Assembly: GCA_021229015.1 (NCBI GenBank)
Contig: CM037790.1
Location: 55,090,361 to 55,154,360, forward strand
Source: Solen grandis
Taxonomy: Eukaryota; Mollusca; Bivalvia; Adapedonta; Solenidae
Length of the DNA: 64,000 bases
Direction of reading: 5' to 3'
This document shows, piece after piece, positions 47,661 through 59,920 of the stretch (its first letter is position 1; every line of letters starts with the position of its first letter). The notes under the pieces are model-generated. The model was given only the letters and a program-made list of their open reading frames with translations, did not search any database and was not told where the DNA came from. The translations under genes and the position numbers were made by a program.

Positions 47661-48060
47661 TAGGTTTCATTCTTTACAAGCTCTAGTAAACAATCAGCAA
47701 ATGAAATCTATAGATAAGAAATGGACTCAAAAAAAGATTTGGTAACACTTGTATAATAAAATATGGAGAGTAAGATAAATAAATAAGTAGATGTAGATCT
47801 AAACAACTAAATTACAAAAGAAACAATAACATTACTGTTTTGAATCTAAAAAAACAATAACTGATGTATTTATGGTTAAATTCCGCAAATGCTCTTGCAG
47901 AGAGAGAGGGAAAACAAGACTAATTTCAAGAGTAATAGAAAAAAAAAAAAGGTGCGAATATTTTCATAACAAAACAGAGAGAGAGAGAGAGAGAGAGCGC
48001 GCGAGATGCATTAAGTAACGCCTTGCGTATGAAAAATAACATCAGTTAAAGGTCTATTGA
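47661..48060. other. No recognisable gene
   Basis: AT-rich sequence with a (GA)n run at 47975-47998; nothing else supported. Confidence 0.45.
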
Positions 48061-48068
48061 GAAAAAAA

Positions 48069-48121
48069 ATCGATTGTTTTTCTCCGATCGGAGAAAAGCG
48101 ATCGGGGAAAAACAATCGATT
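48069..48121. repeat. Perfect-stem hairpin rich in GATCGG
   Basis: Arms of 23 bp (AATCGATTGTTTTTCTCCGA + TCG and its inverse with one mismatch) around an 8-base loop. A second palindromic cluster with CCGACAACG ... CGTTGTCGG and GATCGG motifs lies at about 48440-48560, possibly the other end of one foldback element. Confidence 0.7.
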
Positions 48122-49325
48122 TTCCTACTTTATAGATACATTATTTTATATGCAACAAAACAGAGATAGAGAAAAAGTGAGGAGAGAGAAGAGGAGAGGC
48201 AGTGAGATACATTAAAAAGTAAATATAGGTTACTGTTTAAGTCAAAAATAAGAAAATGCTTAGTTATTTTCCGTTTGAAACCGTATGTTACTTCAGTATC
48301 GGTAGACGCTTTAAATATCTGTCTTTGTTTTACCCCGATTACATTATAATAAATCACACGAATAAATTCACGCAAATAACGTCATCATCTTCATCAAAAT
48401 CAATAATTATTTTGCATTCTAAGTTCAGGTGATAACAATAGAAGGTAACGAGAAAAAGCGATCGTTTTTCTCCGGTCGGACTGTTGAAATTCGATCGGAA
48501 ATTTCCGACAACGGACAGGTACCGATCGATCTTTTCGTTGTCGGAGCGAATTCCAATCGGAGATGATGATTTTTAAATCGCTGTATCTTTTTTATTTATG
48601 GATATATTTTCTTGAAGATACTATTTTTGGAAACTGGAAACTATGTTCTTTCATAATATATATGGGTTAATAGTGTATAGGCATTAGTGTCGCTTAAAGT
48701 TTATGAAAAAAAACCGACGTTCCATAAATTCACCGACGCGGGTTTTTTTTTTGTTTTTTTTTTGTTTGTTTTGTTTTTCTTTTTTTTCTCCTAGATGTAC
48801 TGATGTCTTTGTAAGTAGCACTTAAACAGACCGTCGCATGGTATTTTGTTAATAAAACATAGAGGGGAAGTTATTGTACGATAGAAATTCAGTTGTGCCA
48901 GACAATCTCATATTACGCATAAAACAATACGATTAATGCATAGTTATATGGATGTAACAGACATAACTTATATATTCATCACAATGTCGTGAACACACAA
49001 AATACAACCATTATGCAAACAAGAAGAATATTCCCTGGGTATTCGAGGTTTCAAGGCTTTACTACCTCACTGCTCCCCGCCACACACTCACATACACACA
49101 CACACACACACACACACTTTCATGTGTTTGTTATAAGTATATAACTTTTAAGAATATACAAGCGATTACATTTTTCAATACAGATCAAACTCAAATTAAT
49201 TTGCCCATTAACTTATGTTTGTCTTGTCGGAATTAAGTCGTTAGTTTCATTTTCCTTGTACACGAACTAAGGCTACCGGAAGTTTTCACCGAACAGATAT
49301 GCAAAACAAGTAGAACAAGTTATAA

Positions 49326-49662
49326 TGATGTAAGGACGAGTTCAGAGAAATTGATGAAGATGCTAAAGCACGCTATGACGTCATCAATCGATACCATAAT
49401 AACAGACTCACGCGCGGTGCCTGCAGCGCCGTGCATTGACGTCATCAATCGATGCCATAATAAAAGACTCACGCGCGGTGCCCGCAGTGCCGTGCATTGA
49501 CGTCATCAATCGATACCATAATTACCCAGATCTTTAACGAGGATTAATTAATCGCGAAGAAAAGCGTTAGCGATTCTTGAAGAAAAGTTCTATGTCGGAC
49601 CAAGTTTTGTTAAATATATATCGGGCTGTATAATTTGAATAGAATATTATATCATATTTTAG
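49326..49662 (+). repeat. Left arm of a long inverted repeat
   Basis: Starts TGATGTAAGGACGAGTTCAG and contains three copies of TGACGTCATCAATCGAT spaced 61 bp apart (49376, 49437, 49498), separated by CTCACGCGCGGTGCC segments. It ends after CGGGCTGTATAATTTGAATA. The inverse occurs at 57848-58122. Confidence 0.85.
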
Positions 49663-50197
49663 CATTAATTATAATTACCTATTCAGTAATCTTATATACG
49701 TATGTCGATTATTTACAACCTCGCGTTTACAATTGTATACTGTATCAATAAAACCTGAAATCCGCATCCCTTAATTAGAATTTACTCACGACTTGTCCGA
49801 CTATTGGAAAACGTAGTTTCGCCCGCGGCGACCCTTGTTGACTTAACAATAATATTAATAACTAGAACCGCAAGCGGTATCTCGGTTTTCGCTTTTAACC
49901 TAATCAACTTGAACACTTTATTTCAACTCAGCCACAATTTTCAATATGAAACAGAACGAAAAGGTTTTTTGAAGACCTACTCTCATTAGCACATTTTTTT
50001 TTTATTTTTTTAATTTTTTCATTTTTTTGCAATGTTAGAACATTCAAACTCTTCTAGCGCAAATATTTTCCCATAACCTATCCTTTGAAATCCATCAAAT
50101 TTTTGGTGCTGTCAACAAGGAACAAAATGCTGAAAACCGCATTTCAATCAGACTTTAACGTTTTGAGTTATAAGCAAAAGAGTGATTTTAAGCAAAA

Positions 50198-50211
50198 CGC
50201 CCTCTAGCGGC
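50198..50211 (-). promoter_or_regulatory. CTCF-like motif 1
   Basis: On minus GCCGCTAGAGGGCG, close to the CTCF core (CCASYAGRKGGCR). First of seven in this repeat, all on minus. Confidence 0.4.
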
Positions 50212-51033
50212 AAAATGAGAAACAAAATTGCAAAAACAGCAAATAGTTCAAACAAGTATATAAGTCGCACTAGTCGAACATTCTTTTTCTTATATATCAC
50301 AATTTCAAGCATAAAAACTGATTAACAATTATTCCAAAAAAGGATCAAACTTTGGACTGCCGTAAAATGAACAGATCAAGTCCGATCTTCAAAAACTAAA
50401 CATTATACGAAAGAACTATTTAGAACTAAAACTTTTGTTCATATACTCTCAATGAAATATTTTTTAGATTTGGAGCACTTTGTGGCCGAATAAAAACACA
50501 CTTATCATAATATGACCTTGACCTTTTCAATGTTTTGTTAACTTTTTAATTGTGAGGCCCTTTCAAACTTAAAAACCATAACGTGTAAAAATTTCATGAC
50601 GAATAAACAAAACATTAAGTCAGGAGCGACAAAAAAATCATGTTTTTGGAATTATAATTTTTCCTAAATTTAAGTGAAATTTGACCGTTTCTAGTGGAAA
50701 AACCACGCATTTCTTAAATTCGCCATCCCATATATTTTGTGTGTATACGTCTTTCAAATGGTATGCAGGAGACGGAATTCTTCAATCTGATTTCTAAAAA
50801 AAAAAACGGATAGGTTTTTCGTAGACCTACCCTCATTTGCACAGGTTTTTTTTATTGTTTTTTTGCGAGGTTCGAACATTCAACCTTCCGTAGCTCAAAA
50901 GCTTTCAGCCTTACGGACTCTCGATTCCTATCATATTTTATTAGGCTATCAACAGGGAACAGAATGCAAAAAACCGCATTCGAACCGAACTTCAACTTTT
51001 TGAGTTATAAGCAAAAGAATGATTTCAAGAAAA

Positions 51034-51048
51034 GCGCCCCCTAGCGGC
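51034..51048 (-). promoter_or_regulatory. CTCF-like motif 2
   Basis: On minus GCCGCTAGGGGGCGC, a full match to the core pattern. Confidence 0.45.
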
Positions 51049-51887
51049 AAAATGAGAAAGAAAATAGATTAAAATTTTACCATTAGGTACCTAGCAAAGC
51101 AGCAAATAGTTCAATCAAGTATACTAGTCGCACAAATCAAATTTTTATTCTTATGTATCAGAATTTGAAACATAAAACCTGATTTACAATTATTCGAAAA
51201 AAAAGGATCAAACTTTGGACTGCCGTAAAATGACCAAATCAAGTCCGATCTTCAAAATCTAAACATCATTAGAAAGAACTTTTCTAAAACTAAATCTTTT
51301 GTTCATATATTGTTTATGAATTGTTTTTTTGATTTTGAGCTATTTCAAGCCGAATTGATATACAATTATCCTAATATGACATTGACCTTTACAATGCATT
51401 TTTACTTTTTATATTATTTGACACTTAAGAAAATAGTTTTACATTAAATGTGAAAATTTCATAGAAATTGAACTAAAAATAAAGTCAGGAGCTGCAAAAT
51501 ATCTTAACAGTCATGCTTTGAAAATGTTGATTTTTCGAAAATATTGGTTAAGTTTGACCGCGTTCTGTGGACAAACCATACATTTCCCGAATTCGCCACC
51601 CCATATATTTTGTGCGTATATGTCTTGCAAATCATATGCAACAAACAAAATTCTTTTATCTCAATTCCAATAAAAATGGGCACTTTTTTCGTAGACCTAC
51701 ACTCATTTTCACTGTTTTTTGCGAGGTTCGAACTTTCAACCTTCCGTAGTCAAAAAGTTTTATATACGCAGATTTTTGAAACCTATCATATTTGATTAGG
51801 GTTTTGACAAGGAACACAATGCAAAAAACCACATCTGAATCGGACCTCAAATAACAGAGTTATTAGCATTTGTAGATTTTTTTCAAA

Positions 51888-51902
51888 GCGCCCCCTAGCG
51901 GC
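51888..51902 (-). promoter_or_regulatory. CTCF-like motif 3
   Basis: On minus GCCGCTAGGGGGCGC, identical to motif 2, about 854 bp further on. Confidence 0.45.
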
Positions 51903-52582
51903 AAAAATAAGAAAAAAATGAAAATTTTCTCAACGTTAGGATCAAGTTCAGATAAATATAAGAAACTGGTAAAAATTTCATAATTGTGGCTTTTTTCTAT
52001 CATGGTGATATGCCGTTCACAAAAAAGGGTTAGAAAAATAATAATAACTAGAATCGCTAATGCGATATCATCGGTTTTCGCAAAAGCAATTCCATTCAGT
52101 TCACGAGTCACATGTTTCGAAAAACATATTTCTTCGTTCAATGGCTTTTTGAATACTGTTGAATACAGTGATCTTTCAAACATTTTTGTCGCAATGTTTA
52201 AGCAGACTTTTTACCAAGAAGAATACTTCTAAGTATTACCTGTCTGTAATGTAGTCGCAAACTTGAAAACTTTTTTTTACAGACTTCGGGTACTGCAACA
52301 TTATATGTGTGTGTTGCTTTATGAGGATGACATATGACAATTGTACTCGATAAACAACAATTGCAAACGACACACAACAGTATAAAATGACACGCGACAA
52401 TGCGATATGCCACTTAACATTATAACGAACTAATGTTGCATTGAATTACTATCATTTTCATGAAATATCGCATAAATATTTTAGTGTTGTTTCAAATTGA
52501 TGTCACCAAGGAACAGAATGCAAAAAATTGCATAAAAATCAGACTTTAATCATTTTAGTAATAAAGGGTGATTTCAAGCCAA

Positions 52583-52597
52583 GCGCCCCCTAGCAGC
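52583..52597 (-). promoter_or_regulatory. CTCF-like motif 4
   Basis: On minus GCTGCTAGGGGGCGC; one change from motifs 2 and 3 in the left part of the core. Confidence 0.4.
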
Positions 52598-53396
52598 AAA
52601 ATGAGAAACAAAATTGAGTAAAGTTTTACTATTAGGTACCTAGAAATGCAGCAAATGGTTCAACATTATATTCCTTATATATCACAATTTGAAAAAATGA
52701 TTTACAATTATTCCAAAAAAGGATCAAACTTTGGACTGCCGTAATATGACCAAATCAAGTCCGATCTTCAAAACCTAAACATCACTGGAAAGGGCTATTC
52801 AAGAACTAAAACTTTTGTTTATATACTTTCAATAAAATATTTTTTGTTTTGGAGCTATTCGGAGCCGAATAAAAACACAATTATCGTAATATGACCTTGA
52901 CCTTTGAAATTTCATTTTAACTTTTTAATTGTGAGGCCCTTTAAAACATAACAATACATAACTTGTGAAAATATCATGAAGAATGAACTAAAAATAAAGT
53001 CAGGAGCGACAAAAAACATCTTTTCTAAATTTTAATTTTTCCTAAAATTTAGTGAAGTTTGACCGTTTCTAGAGGACAAACCATGCATTTATTAAATTCG
53101 CTACCCCATATATTTTGTGCGTATATGTCTTGCAAATCATTTGCAGCAAACAGAATTCTTCTATCTGATGTCTAAGAAAAACGGATAGGTTTTTCGTAGA
53201 CCTACCCTCATTTGCACAGTTTTTTGCGAGGTTCGAACTTTCAACCTTCCGTTGCTAGCTCAAAAAGTTTCAGCCACTCATACCTAGAAACTATCATATT
53301 TTATTAGGCTATCAACAAGAAACATAATGCAATAAACCGCATTTGGATCAGGCTTTAACTTTTTGAGTTATAAGTAGAAAAGTGCTTTCATGCGAT

Positions 53397-53411
53397 GCGC
53401 CCCCTAGCAGC
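53397..53411 (-). promoter_or_regulatory. CTCF-like motif 5
   Basis: On minus GCTGCTAGGGGGCGC, same variant as motif 4. Confidence 0.4.
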
Positions 53412-54245
53412 AAAATGAGAAAAAAAATTGATTAAAATTTTACCATTAGGTACCTAGCAATGTGGCAAATAGTTCAATTAAATATACAAATCGCACTAGT
53501 CGAACATTCTATTTCTTATACATCACATTTTGAAGCATAAAACCTGATTTACAATTATTCCAAAAAAGGATCAAATTTTGGACTGCCGTAAAATGACCAA
53601 ATCAAGTCCGATCTTCAAAATCTAAACATCATTAGAAAGAACTTTTCTGAAACTAAATCTTTTGTTCATATATTTTATGAATTGTTTTTTGATTTTGAGC
53701 TATTTCAAGCCGAATTGATATACAATTATCCTAATATGACCTTGACCTTTACCATTAATTTTTTACTTTTTATATTGTGTGACACTTAAGAACATAGTTT
53801 TACATTAAATGTGAAAATTTCATAGAAATTGAACTAAAAATAAAGTCAGGAGCTGAAAAAAATCTTAACAGTCATGCTTTGAAAATGTTGATTTTTCGAA
53901 AATTTGGTTAAGTTTGACCGCGTACTGTGGACAAACCATGCGTTTCCCGAATTCGCCACCCCATATATTTTGTGCGTATATGTCTTTCAAATCATATGCA
54001 ACAAACAAAATTCTTTTATCTCAATTCCAATAAAAATGGGCACTTTTTTTGTAGACCTACCCCCATTTTCACTGTTTTTTGCGAAGTTCGAACTTTCAAC
54101 CTTCCGTAGTCAAAAAGTTTTATATACGCAGATTTCTAAAACCTATCATATTTGATTAGGCTTTTGACAAGGAACACAATGCAAAAAACCACATCTGAAT
54201 CGAACCTCAAATAACAGTTATTAGCATTTGTTAATTTTTTTCAAA

Positions 54246-54260
54246 GCGCCCCCTAGCGGC
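54246..54260 (-). promoter_or_regulatory. CTCF-like motif 6
   Basis: On minus GCCGCTAGGGGGCGC, identical to motifs 2 and 3. Confidence 0.45.
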
Positions 54261-55725
54261 AAAAATAAGACAAAAATGAAAATTTTCTCAACGTTAGGAT
54301 CAAGTTCAGATAAAACTGCATAAACAGTGAAATAATGATGAAGATTGAACAAAAAATAAAGTCAGGAGCTGCAAAAAAGAGGAAACATACGGATATACAA
54401 TTGTTTGATAAAAGGATCAAACTTTGGACTGTGGTCATTTGATCAAATGAAGTCCGATCTTCAAAAACTAAACACCAATGGAAAGACCTCTTCACAGACT
54501 AAAACTTTTGTTCATATACTTTCTATAAAATAGTTTTAGATTTGGAGCTATTTTATGCCGATATAAATAATAATAATTGGTATATGACCTTGACCTTTGC
54601 AAATTATGCTTGATTTTTTTCTATGATTTTATTTGTTTTATAAAAATGCATAAATAGTGAAATAATGATGAAGATTGAACAAAAAATAAAGTCAGGAGCA
54701 GCAAAAAAGAGGACACATGTGGATATACAATTGTTTGATAAGAGGATCAAACTTTGGACTGTGGTCATTTGATCAAATGAAGTTCGATCTTCAAAAACTA
54801 AACACCAATGGAAAGATCTCTTCACAGACTAAAACTTTTGTTCATATACTTTCTATAAAATACCAATAATAATAAAAATTGGTATATGACCTTGACCTTT
54901 GCATATTATGCTTGAATTTTTTTCTATGATTTTATTTGTTTTATAAAAATGCATAAACAGTGAAATAATGATGAAGATTAAACAAAAATTAAAGTCAGGA
55001 GCAGCAAAAAAGAGGAAACATACGGATTTACAATTGTTTGATAAAAGGATCAAACTTTGGACTGTGGTCATTTGATCAAATGAAGTCCGATCTTCAAAAA
55101 ATAAACACCAATGGAAAGATCTCTTCACAGACTAAAACTTTTGTTCATATACTTTCTATAAAATATTTTTAGATTTGGAGCTATTTTATGCCGATATAAA
55201 TAATAATAATTGGTATATGACCTTGACCTTTGCATATTATGTGTGATTTTTTTTCTATTATTTTATTTGTTTTATGAAAATGCATTAACAGTGAAAAAAT
55301 GAAGAAGATTGAATAAAAATAAAGTCAGGAACTGCAAATAACCGTAAAAGTCATGCTTTTAAAATGTTGATTTTTCGAAAATATTGGTAAAGTTTGACCG
55401 CATACTGTTGACAAACCATGCATTTCTCAAAATCGCCACACCATATATTTTGTGCGTATTTGTCTTGAGAATCATATGCAACAAACAAAATTCTCCTATC
55501 TCATCTCTGAAAAAAATAGGCAAGTTTTTCGTAGACCTACCTTTATTTCATCGTTTTTTTCGAGATTTGAACTTTCAACCTCCTGTAGCACGAAAGTTTT
55601 ATATACGCAAATAATTGAAACGTATCATATTTTATTAAGTTTCTGACAAGGAACACAATACAAAAAACCGCATTTGAATCGGACCTCAAATAACAGAGTT
55701 ATTAGCCCTTAGTCATTTTTACAAA

Positions 55726-55740
55726 ACGCCACCTAGCGGC
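55726..55740 (-). promoter_or_regulatory. CTCF-like motif 7
   Basis: On minus GCCGCTAGGTGGCGT; G-to-T change inside the core, still within CTCF tolerance (RKGG). Confidence 0.35.
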
Positions 55741-56212
55741 AAAACTAAGACAAAAATGAAAAATTTCTCAACGTGAGGATCAAATTCAGATCTTAGGACA
55801 AAAGTGGTAAAAAAATCAGAAATGTGACTTTTTTCTATCATGGTGATATGCCGTTCACAAAAAAAGGTTAGAAAAATAATAATAAAAATAAAAAAAAAAA
55901 TAAAACAGAAGAAGAACAATAGGTTTTCGCAAGCGATGCGAAAACCTAATAAAAATAAAACAGAAGAAGAACAATAGGTTTTCGCAAGCGATGCGAAAAC
56001 CTAATTACATCTTCGTGACCGGTTCGATGATAAAAATTGTAAACACGGGTATACAGGTAGGGTATTGCGTTATCGATTATTGACATAAAACGAATGTGTA
56101 CGAGACTCTCTCTCTCTGTATATTAATGCTCGTTTTTCTTTCATTTTTTTTCTGTCTTTCTCGTAATATTTCCCCGTAATGCGTTCGTTGTGTACGCGTG
56201 CATGTTCTGATG

Positions 56213-56243
<31 letters not shown>

Positions 56244-56289
56244 TTATCCTCTCTATTCTGTTAATACTCTGACTCTCCCCCGCAATATA

Positions 56290-56352
56290 TGATTTTAATA
56301 CTCGAATTATACTTGATCGGGATTCTACCCGTGTCACTGTTCGAATCCCGGT
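56290..56352 (+). repeat. tRNA-like fragment with B-box
   Basis: GTGTCACTGTTCGAATCCCG contains a B-box (GTTCGAATCCC) but no intact A-box or cloverleaf. A similar fragment on minus lies at 59650-59715 (GGATTCGAATCCC). Confidence 0.35.
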
Positions 56353-56765
56353 TATGACTACGGATTCCATAGGAAACATTCCAGGTGTCCTACGGTAAGT
56401 TGGGTTATATCAAGGACCCTATCACAAAAAGACGGAAAATTCATTTCATTTCATTTATTTATTTATTTTTTACAAAATAAACAACATACATATATAAATT
56501 ACAGTAGACGACCGCTGCTTCAGTTTCTGAAACGATAAAAATATAAACAATAATTATAAAATGATAAAACATTGAATACATGTATATAAAAAAAGTTAAA
56601 TAAAAGCTATCATAGGATTTCGACCGAAAGAATGGTAATAAATGAAGTTGGTTAATTTCGGATGAACGTGTAAAAAAAAAAAAGAGTTAAACTACGTATA
56701 TTTCATGTTGTTACGCTCATGAATGGATATTTTTATTATCATTATTTGACCAAAAGGTTACTTAC

Positions 56766-56836
56766 AGATCTTTCAGCATCTCCCGAACTGCTGAGAGCTC
56801 TTGAATCGCTTTATCGAGCTTGCGGCTCAACTTAGC
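56766..56836 (-). CDS. Candidate short exon encoding a coiled coil
   Basis: On minus an acceptor (TTATTTCAG, ending at 56837) is followed by 71 nt reading AKLSRKLDKAIQELSAVREM plus LKDL, then CTGTAAGTAAC. GTAAGT is a consensus donor at 56765; alternatively CTG TAA makes this the final exon. The GC level and the heptad spacing of Leu/Ile/Val indicate a genuine amphipathic helix. The protein is not identified. It lies inside the inverted-repeat region, so it may be captured or may show that the arms flank host sequence. Confidence 0.45.
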
Positions 56837-57847
56837 CTGAAATAACAACAATATTATTAATAAAGTTATTCGTCATTTAGATAATGAACATAATAATGTT
56901 TCATTTCTAAATTTTATCTCTCTCAACGCGTTTTCGTCTATCAGTATCCACGCATTTTCATCCACGCACTATCGCTGATTATAGTTCTTTGTCTCTCTCT
57001 CTCTTTCATGGCGTTTTTCTTCCATTTTTTTCATCTTTTTTTCTTTTCTACAATATTATTCTTAGGATTTTACCGGTCTTTATTCTCTCATTAAGACTTC
57101 ATTTCCAGTAAATAAGGTGGAACTTCGGATGTAAAAATGAATAAATACAGCATTCGTGTGACGAACAAGTCCTAGCAATAAATATGAAAACAAACTTATC
57201 TTGTATTTGATTTTATATGTAACCATGATGAGACTTTCATAAAGATTTATTAATAACACCTGTTGCGGCACTGAACCGCCGCGAGTTAATCCGGCTTAGT
57301 CTAGCGACGAAAAACGAGAGAGAACGCTTTTTCATAAGGCGCGGTAATCGCTTTTTATTTATTTTTGTCAAACATACGTGGTCGAAGTAGTAGTAGTAGT
57401 TGTTGTTGTTGTTAATGATGCTGATGTTTTTTTTATGTCGATATGAATGGGTTGGAATAAATCGAGACACTGAGGTGTTATCACAACGTTCCTTTACATT
57501 TTGTTATTATAGTTGTTGTTTATGTATTAGAGTATTTGTCGTAGTAATAGTAGTAGAAGTAGTATTAATGTTACGTACTAGGGGCAAAATAATCCTCGCA
57601 TATACACGCACACGCTTTTATTATCGATTATCGCTTACAGTATTACCGTATTATGTATCGACAATAGAAATACGTTTATATACAACGGACACATCATTGA
57701 TTTTATTTTCTGTAAAAAGGTAGTTTATAAATAACGAACAGATATATAGTTGTTTTGTTTTTGTTATTGTTACGAGTAATATAAATATATATAAATATAA
57801 AAATACGTGTCTACAGTATCATAGGTAGGAGGTTCATCATTTTAGTC

Positions 57848-58122
57848 ACTACTAAATATTATATTATATTCAAATTATACAGCCCGATATATATTTAATA
57901 AAACTTGGTCCGACATAGAACTTTTTCTTCAAGAATCGCTTACGCTTTTCTTCGCGATTTATTAATCCTCGTTAAAGATCTGGGTAATTATGGTATCGAT
58001 TAATGACGTCAATGCACGGCACTGCGGGCACCGCGCGTGAGTCTGTTATTATGGTATCGATTGATGACGTCATAGCGTGCTTTAGCATCTTCATCAATTT
58101 CTCTGAACTCGTCCTTACATCA
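57848..58122 (-). repeat. Right arm of the long inverted repeat
   Basis: Inverse of 49326-49662 with one 61-bp TGACGTCATCAATCGAT unit fewer. It ends CTCGTCCTTACATCA at 58122. Confidence 0.85.
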
Positions 58123-59716
58123 CTACTTCAAGTACATGTACGTAAACATGACAAAATTGTGTTGAAGCTAAATGATTGATTTTATCAACATACAGTGGTG
58201 CTATCGTATCAGTTGTCAAAAATACGATTGATATACGATTGAAATACGAACTATATACGATCTGCGATGTGCGATAGCAGGTTTGATTCACCTGTGCGAT
58301 TCAATACGTTGCGATGTGATGCGTTCTTATTTTGATACTATACGATATGCGATACACGGTAAGCACGGTTTACATGACATTATTATAATATCTGTAATTT
58401 TGAATTGATTACAGGTTCAACAATATGCAAAACATGTTTATGAAAAAAATAATTCAATAATGGTAGAATGTGTATAAAATAAAAAGAAGAAGAAGATATG
58501 AATTAAATTAATTAATGGCAGAAAATTGTAGTCATGTTGTTGTCTGGTAGATTCCTCCGTTGTCTTCGGAGCACTCCTTAGTAGGATGAAGAATTTTGAG
58601 TTTTCTGTCATTATGTACAGTCGCAATGGTGTGAATATATACACTTAAAACGCGTAGGCGGCAGTGTTAGACGGTTTTAATATAGTCGGTACAGTTATGT
58701 TACATAAGTGCCCTATAGTGTATGTATGTATATATACACATAGTTATTCTAAGTTACTTGTATTTGTAATTTTTTGTATAACATTAATTATGATAGAGGG
58801 CCAATTTCTGACTTAGCTACCCAGTGACACTACTTAACACAACTGGTTCTTTCTGTGATAATGTTTTTACAATAGGCCTGCGACCATCTTTCATGTTTTC
58901 TGTCATGTTGATTAGTACCTGTAATAACATTCATGTTGTGTACACGTCGATTGCCCCTCCCTCGCCTTGGAGTGGGATTGGGGTTGGGGGTGAGTGACGG
59001 TATACCGGTATCGGCGATACATGAAGGTGGCATATCCGGTCAAAATAGACACATGCTGTGCCCGCTGATAAAAGGGTATGGCTCGCGTCTGGTGTTATGA
59101 AATACAATTACGTTGATTAAATATACACATAATGCATAAATGTACAGAGACATAGAAAAAATCAATCAAAGATATATTTTAAGAGAACGACACACATGTA
59201 ACAATATGGAATTTAGAGATTTTTTCCATTTAACTTTTATCATGTAGTGAACTTGTGTTTTTACGGATAACTTGACTAATGACATATGCCTCGATTTTCA
59301 AATGCAGTATGTTAATCATCTATTGTAATGGCTAGCAATCATTTTCTGATTATAATGGCAACATGAATGAGGTCCTGTTTTTTGTTGTTGTTGTTTTGTT
59401 TGTTTGTTGTTGTTGTTGTTGTTTTTTTTGTTTTTTTTCTTTTTTCTTTCTTTGAAAAGACAGCATCGGAAAACACAGTGTGCGTTCGCGAAAAGACTCC
59501 TTGGTCGTTAACGTGTCCGGGGAATAGCACCGATACACAGGGGAACCAGAACTGAGTTCCCCAAGTTCCCATAGCAATCCCAATTTGCCGAGTGCAAGAC
59601 AATGACGAATCTTGTACAAATTGTATACGTCTTTGGTTTGACGCGATCACCGGAGGAATGTGCCCTGGTTGGGATTCGAATCCAAGACCTCCCGATATTA
59701 TATTGCTTATTCGAAC

Positions 59717-59755
<39 letters not shown>

Positions 59756-59851
59756 CGCAAAATTATGTTCTGTGCAAATTAGGACTTGTTCATTTTATTG
59801 TTTGCATTTGTGGATAGAGAAAGGGGGCTAAATAAGGTTGGAATTATAAAA

Positions 59852-59920
59852 ATGCAGATTAGAACTACAATGCAGGAAGAGCGGTTTCGGGTATTCCCGG
59901 ACACCTACAGCCAAGTGAAG
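59852..59920 (+). CDS. Candidate first exon, unknown product
   Basis: ATG at 59852, 23 codons reading MQIRTTMQEERFRVFPDTYS then QVK, ending at donor GTAAAA (59921), phase 0. It is short and unsupported by a second exon. It lies within the TA-flanked element, so it could be element-encoded or captured. Confidence 0.25.

Larger units (their letters stand above)
49858..52048 (+). mobile_element. Helitron-like tandem repeat element, first copy
   Basis: Begins AACTAGAACCGCAAGCGGTA followed by TCTCGGTTTTCGC and runs through repeats of ~830-850 bp. Recurrent landmarks are CAAACTTTGGACTGCCGTAA, CAAGTCCGATCTTCAAAA, TATGACCTTGACCTTT, CCCCATATATTTTGTGCGTA and CGCCCCCTAGCGGC. It ends with ATGGTGATATGCCGTTCACA and a TAATAATAA stretch, where the next copy starts. 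No protein-coding frame is convincing; short open frames repeat with the unit. Confidence 0.6.
52049..56005 (+). mobile_element. Helitron-like tandem repeat element, second copy, with terminal hairpins
   Basis: Starts ACTAGAATCGCTAATGCGAT, parallel to 49860, and contains further units, including three short ~250-350-bp units at 54.25-55.25 kb. It ends with two tandem 55-bp units, each a hairpin AGGTTTTCGCAAGCGATGCG/AAAACCT (55921-55947 and 55976-56002) directly followed by CTAAT. The CTAAT after a palindrome resembles a Helitron 3' terminus, and duplicated terminal hairpins fit tandem terminus gain. Confidence 0.55.
49326..58122. mobile_element. 8.8-kb candidate element bounded by long inverted repeats
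   Basis: The two arms (49326-49662 and 57848-58122) are inverted and begin with the same TGATGTAAGG. The right arm lacks one 61-bp unit. No target duplication is visible directly outside. The interior contains the tandem repeats ending in hairpins (49858-56005) and an otherwise unassigned 1.8 kb with a small minus exon. It could be a long-TIR DNA transposon or an ancient inverted duplication. Confidence 0.5.

Noticed and set aside
51544..55614. Recurring open frames such as MVKFDRVLWTNH and MKRSFHWCL
   Set aside because: Repeated because the DNA unit is tandem. Differences between copies do not favour synonymous changes by eye, frames overlap on both strands, and no start context or domain is seen.
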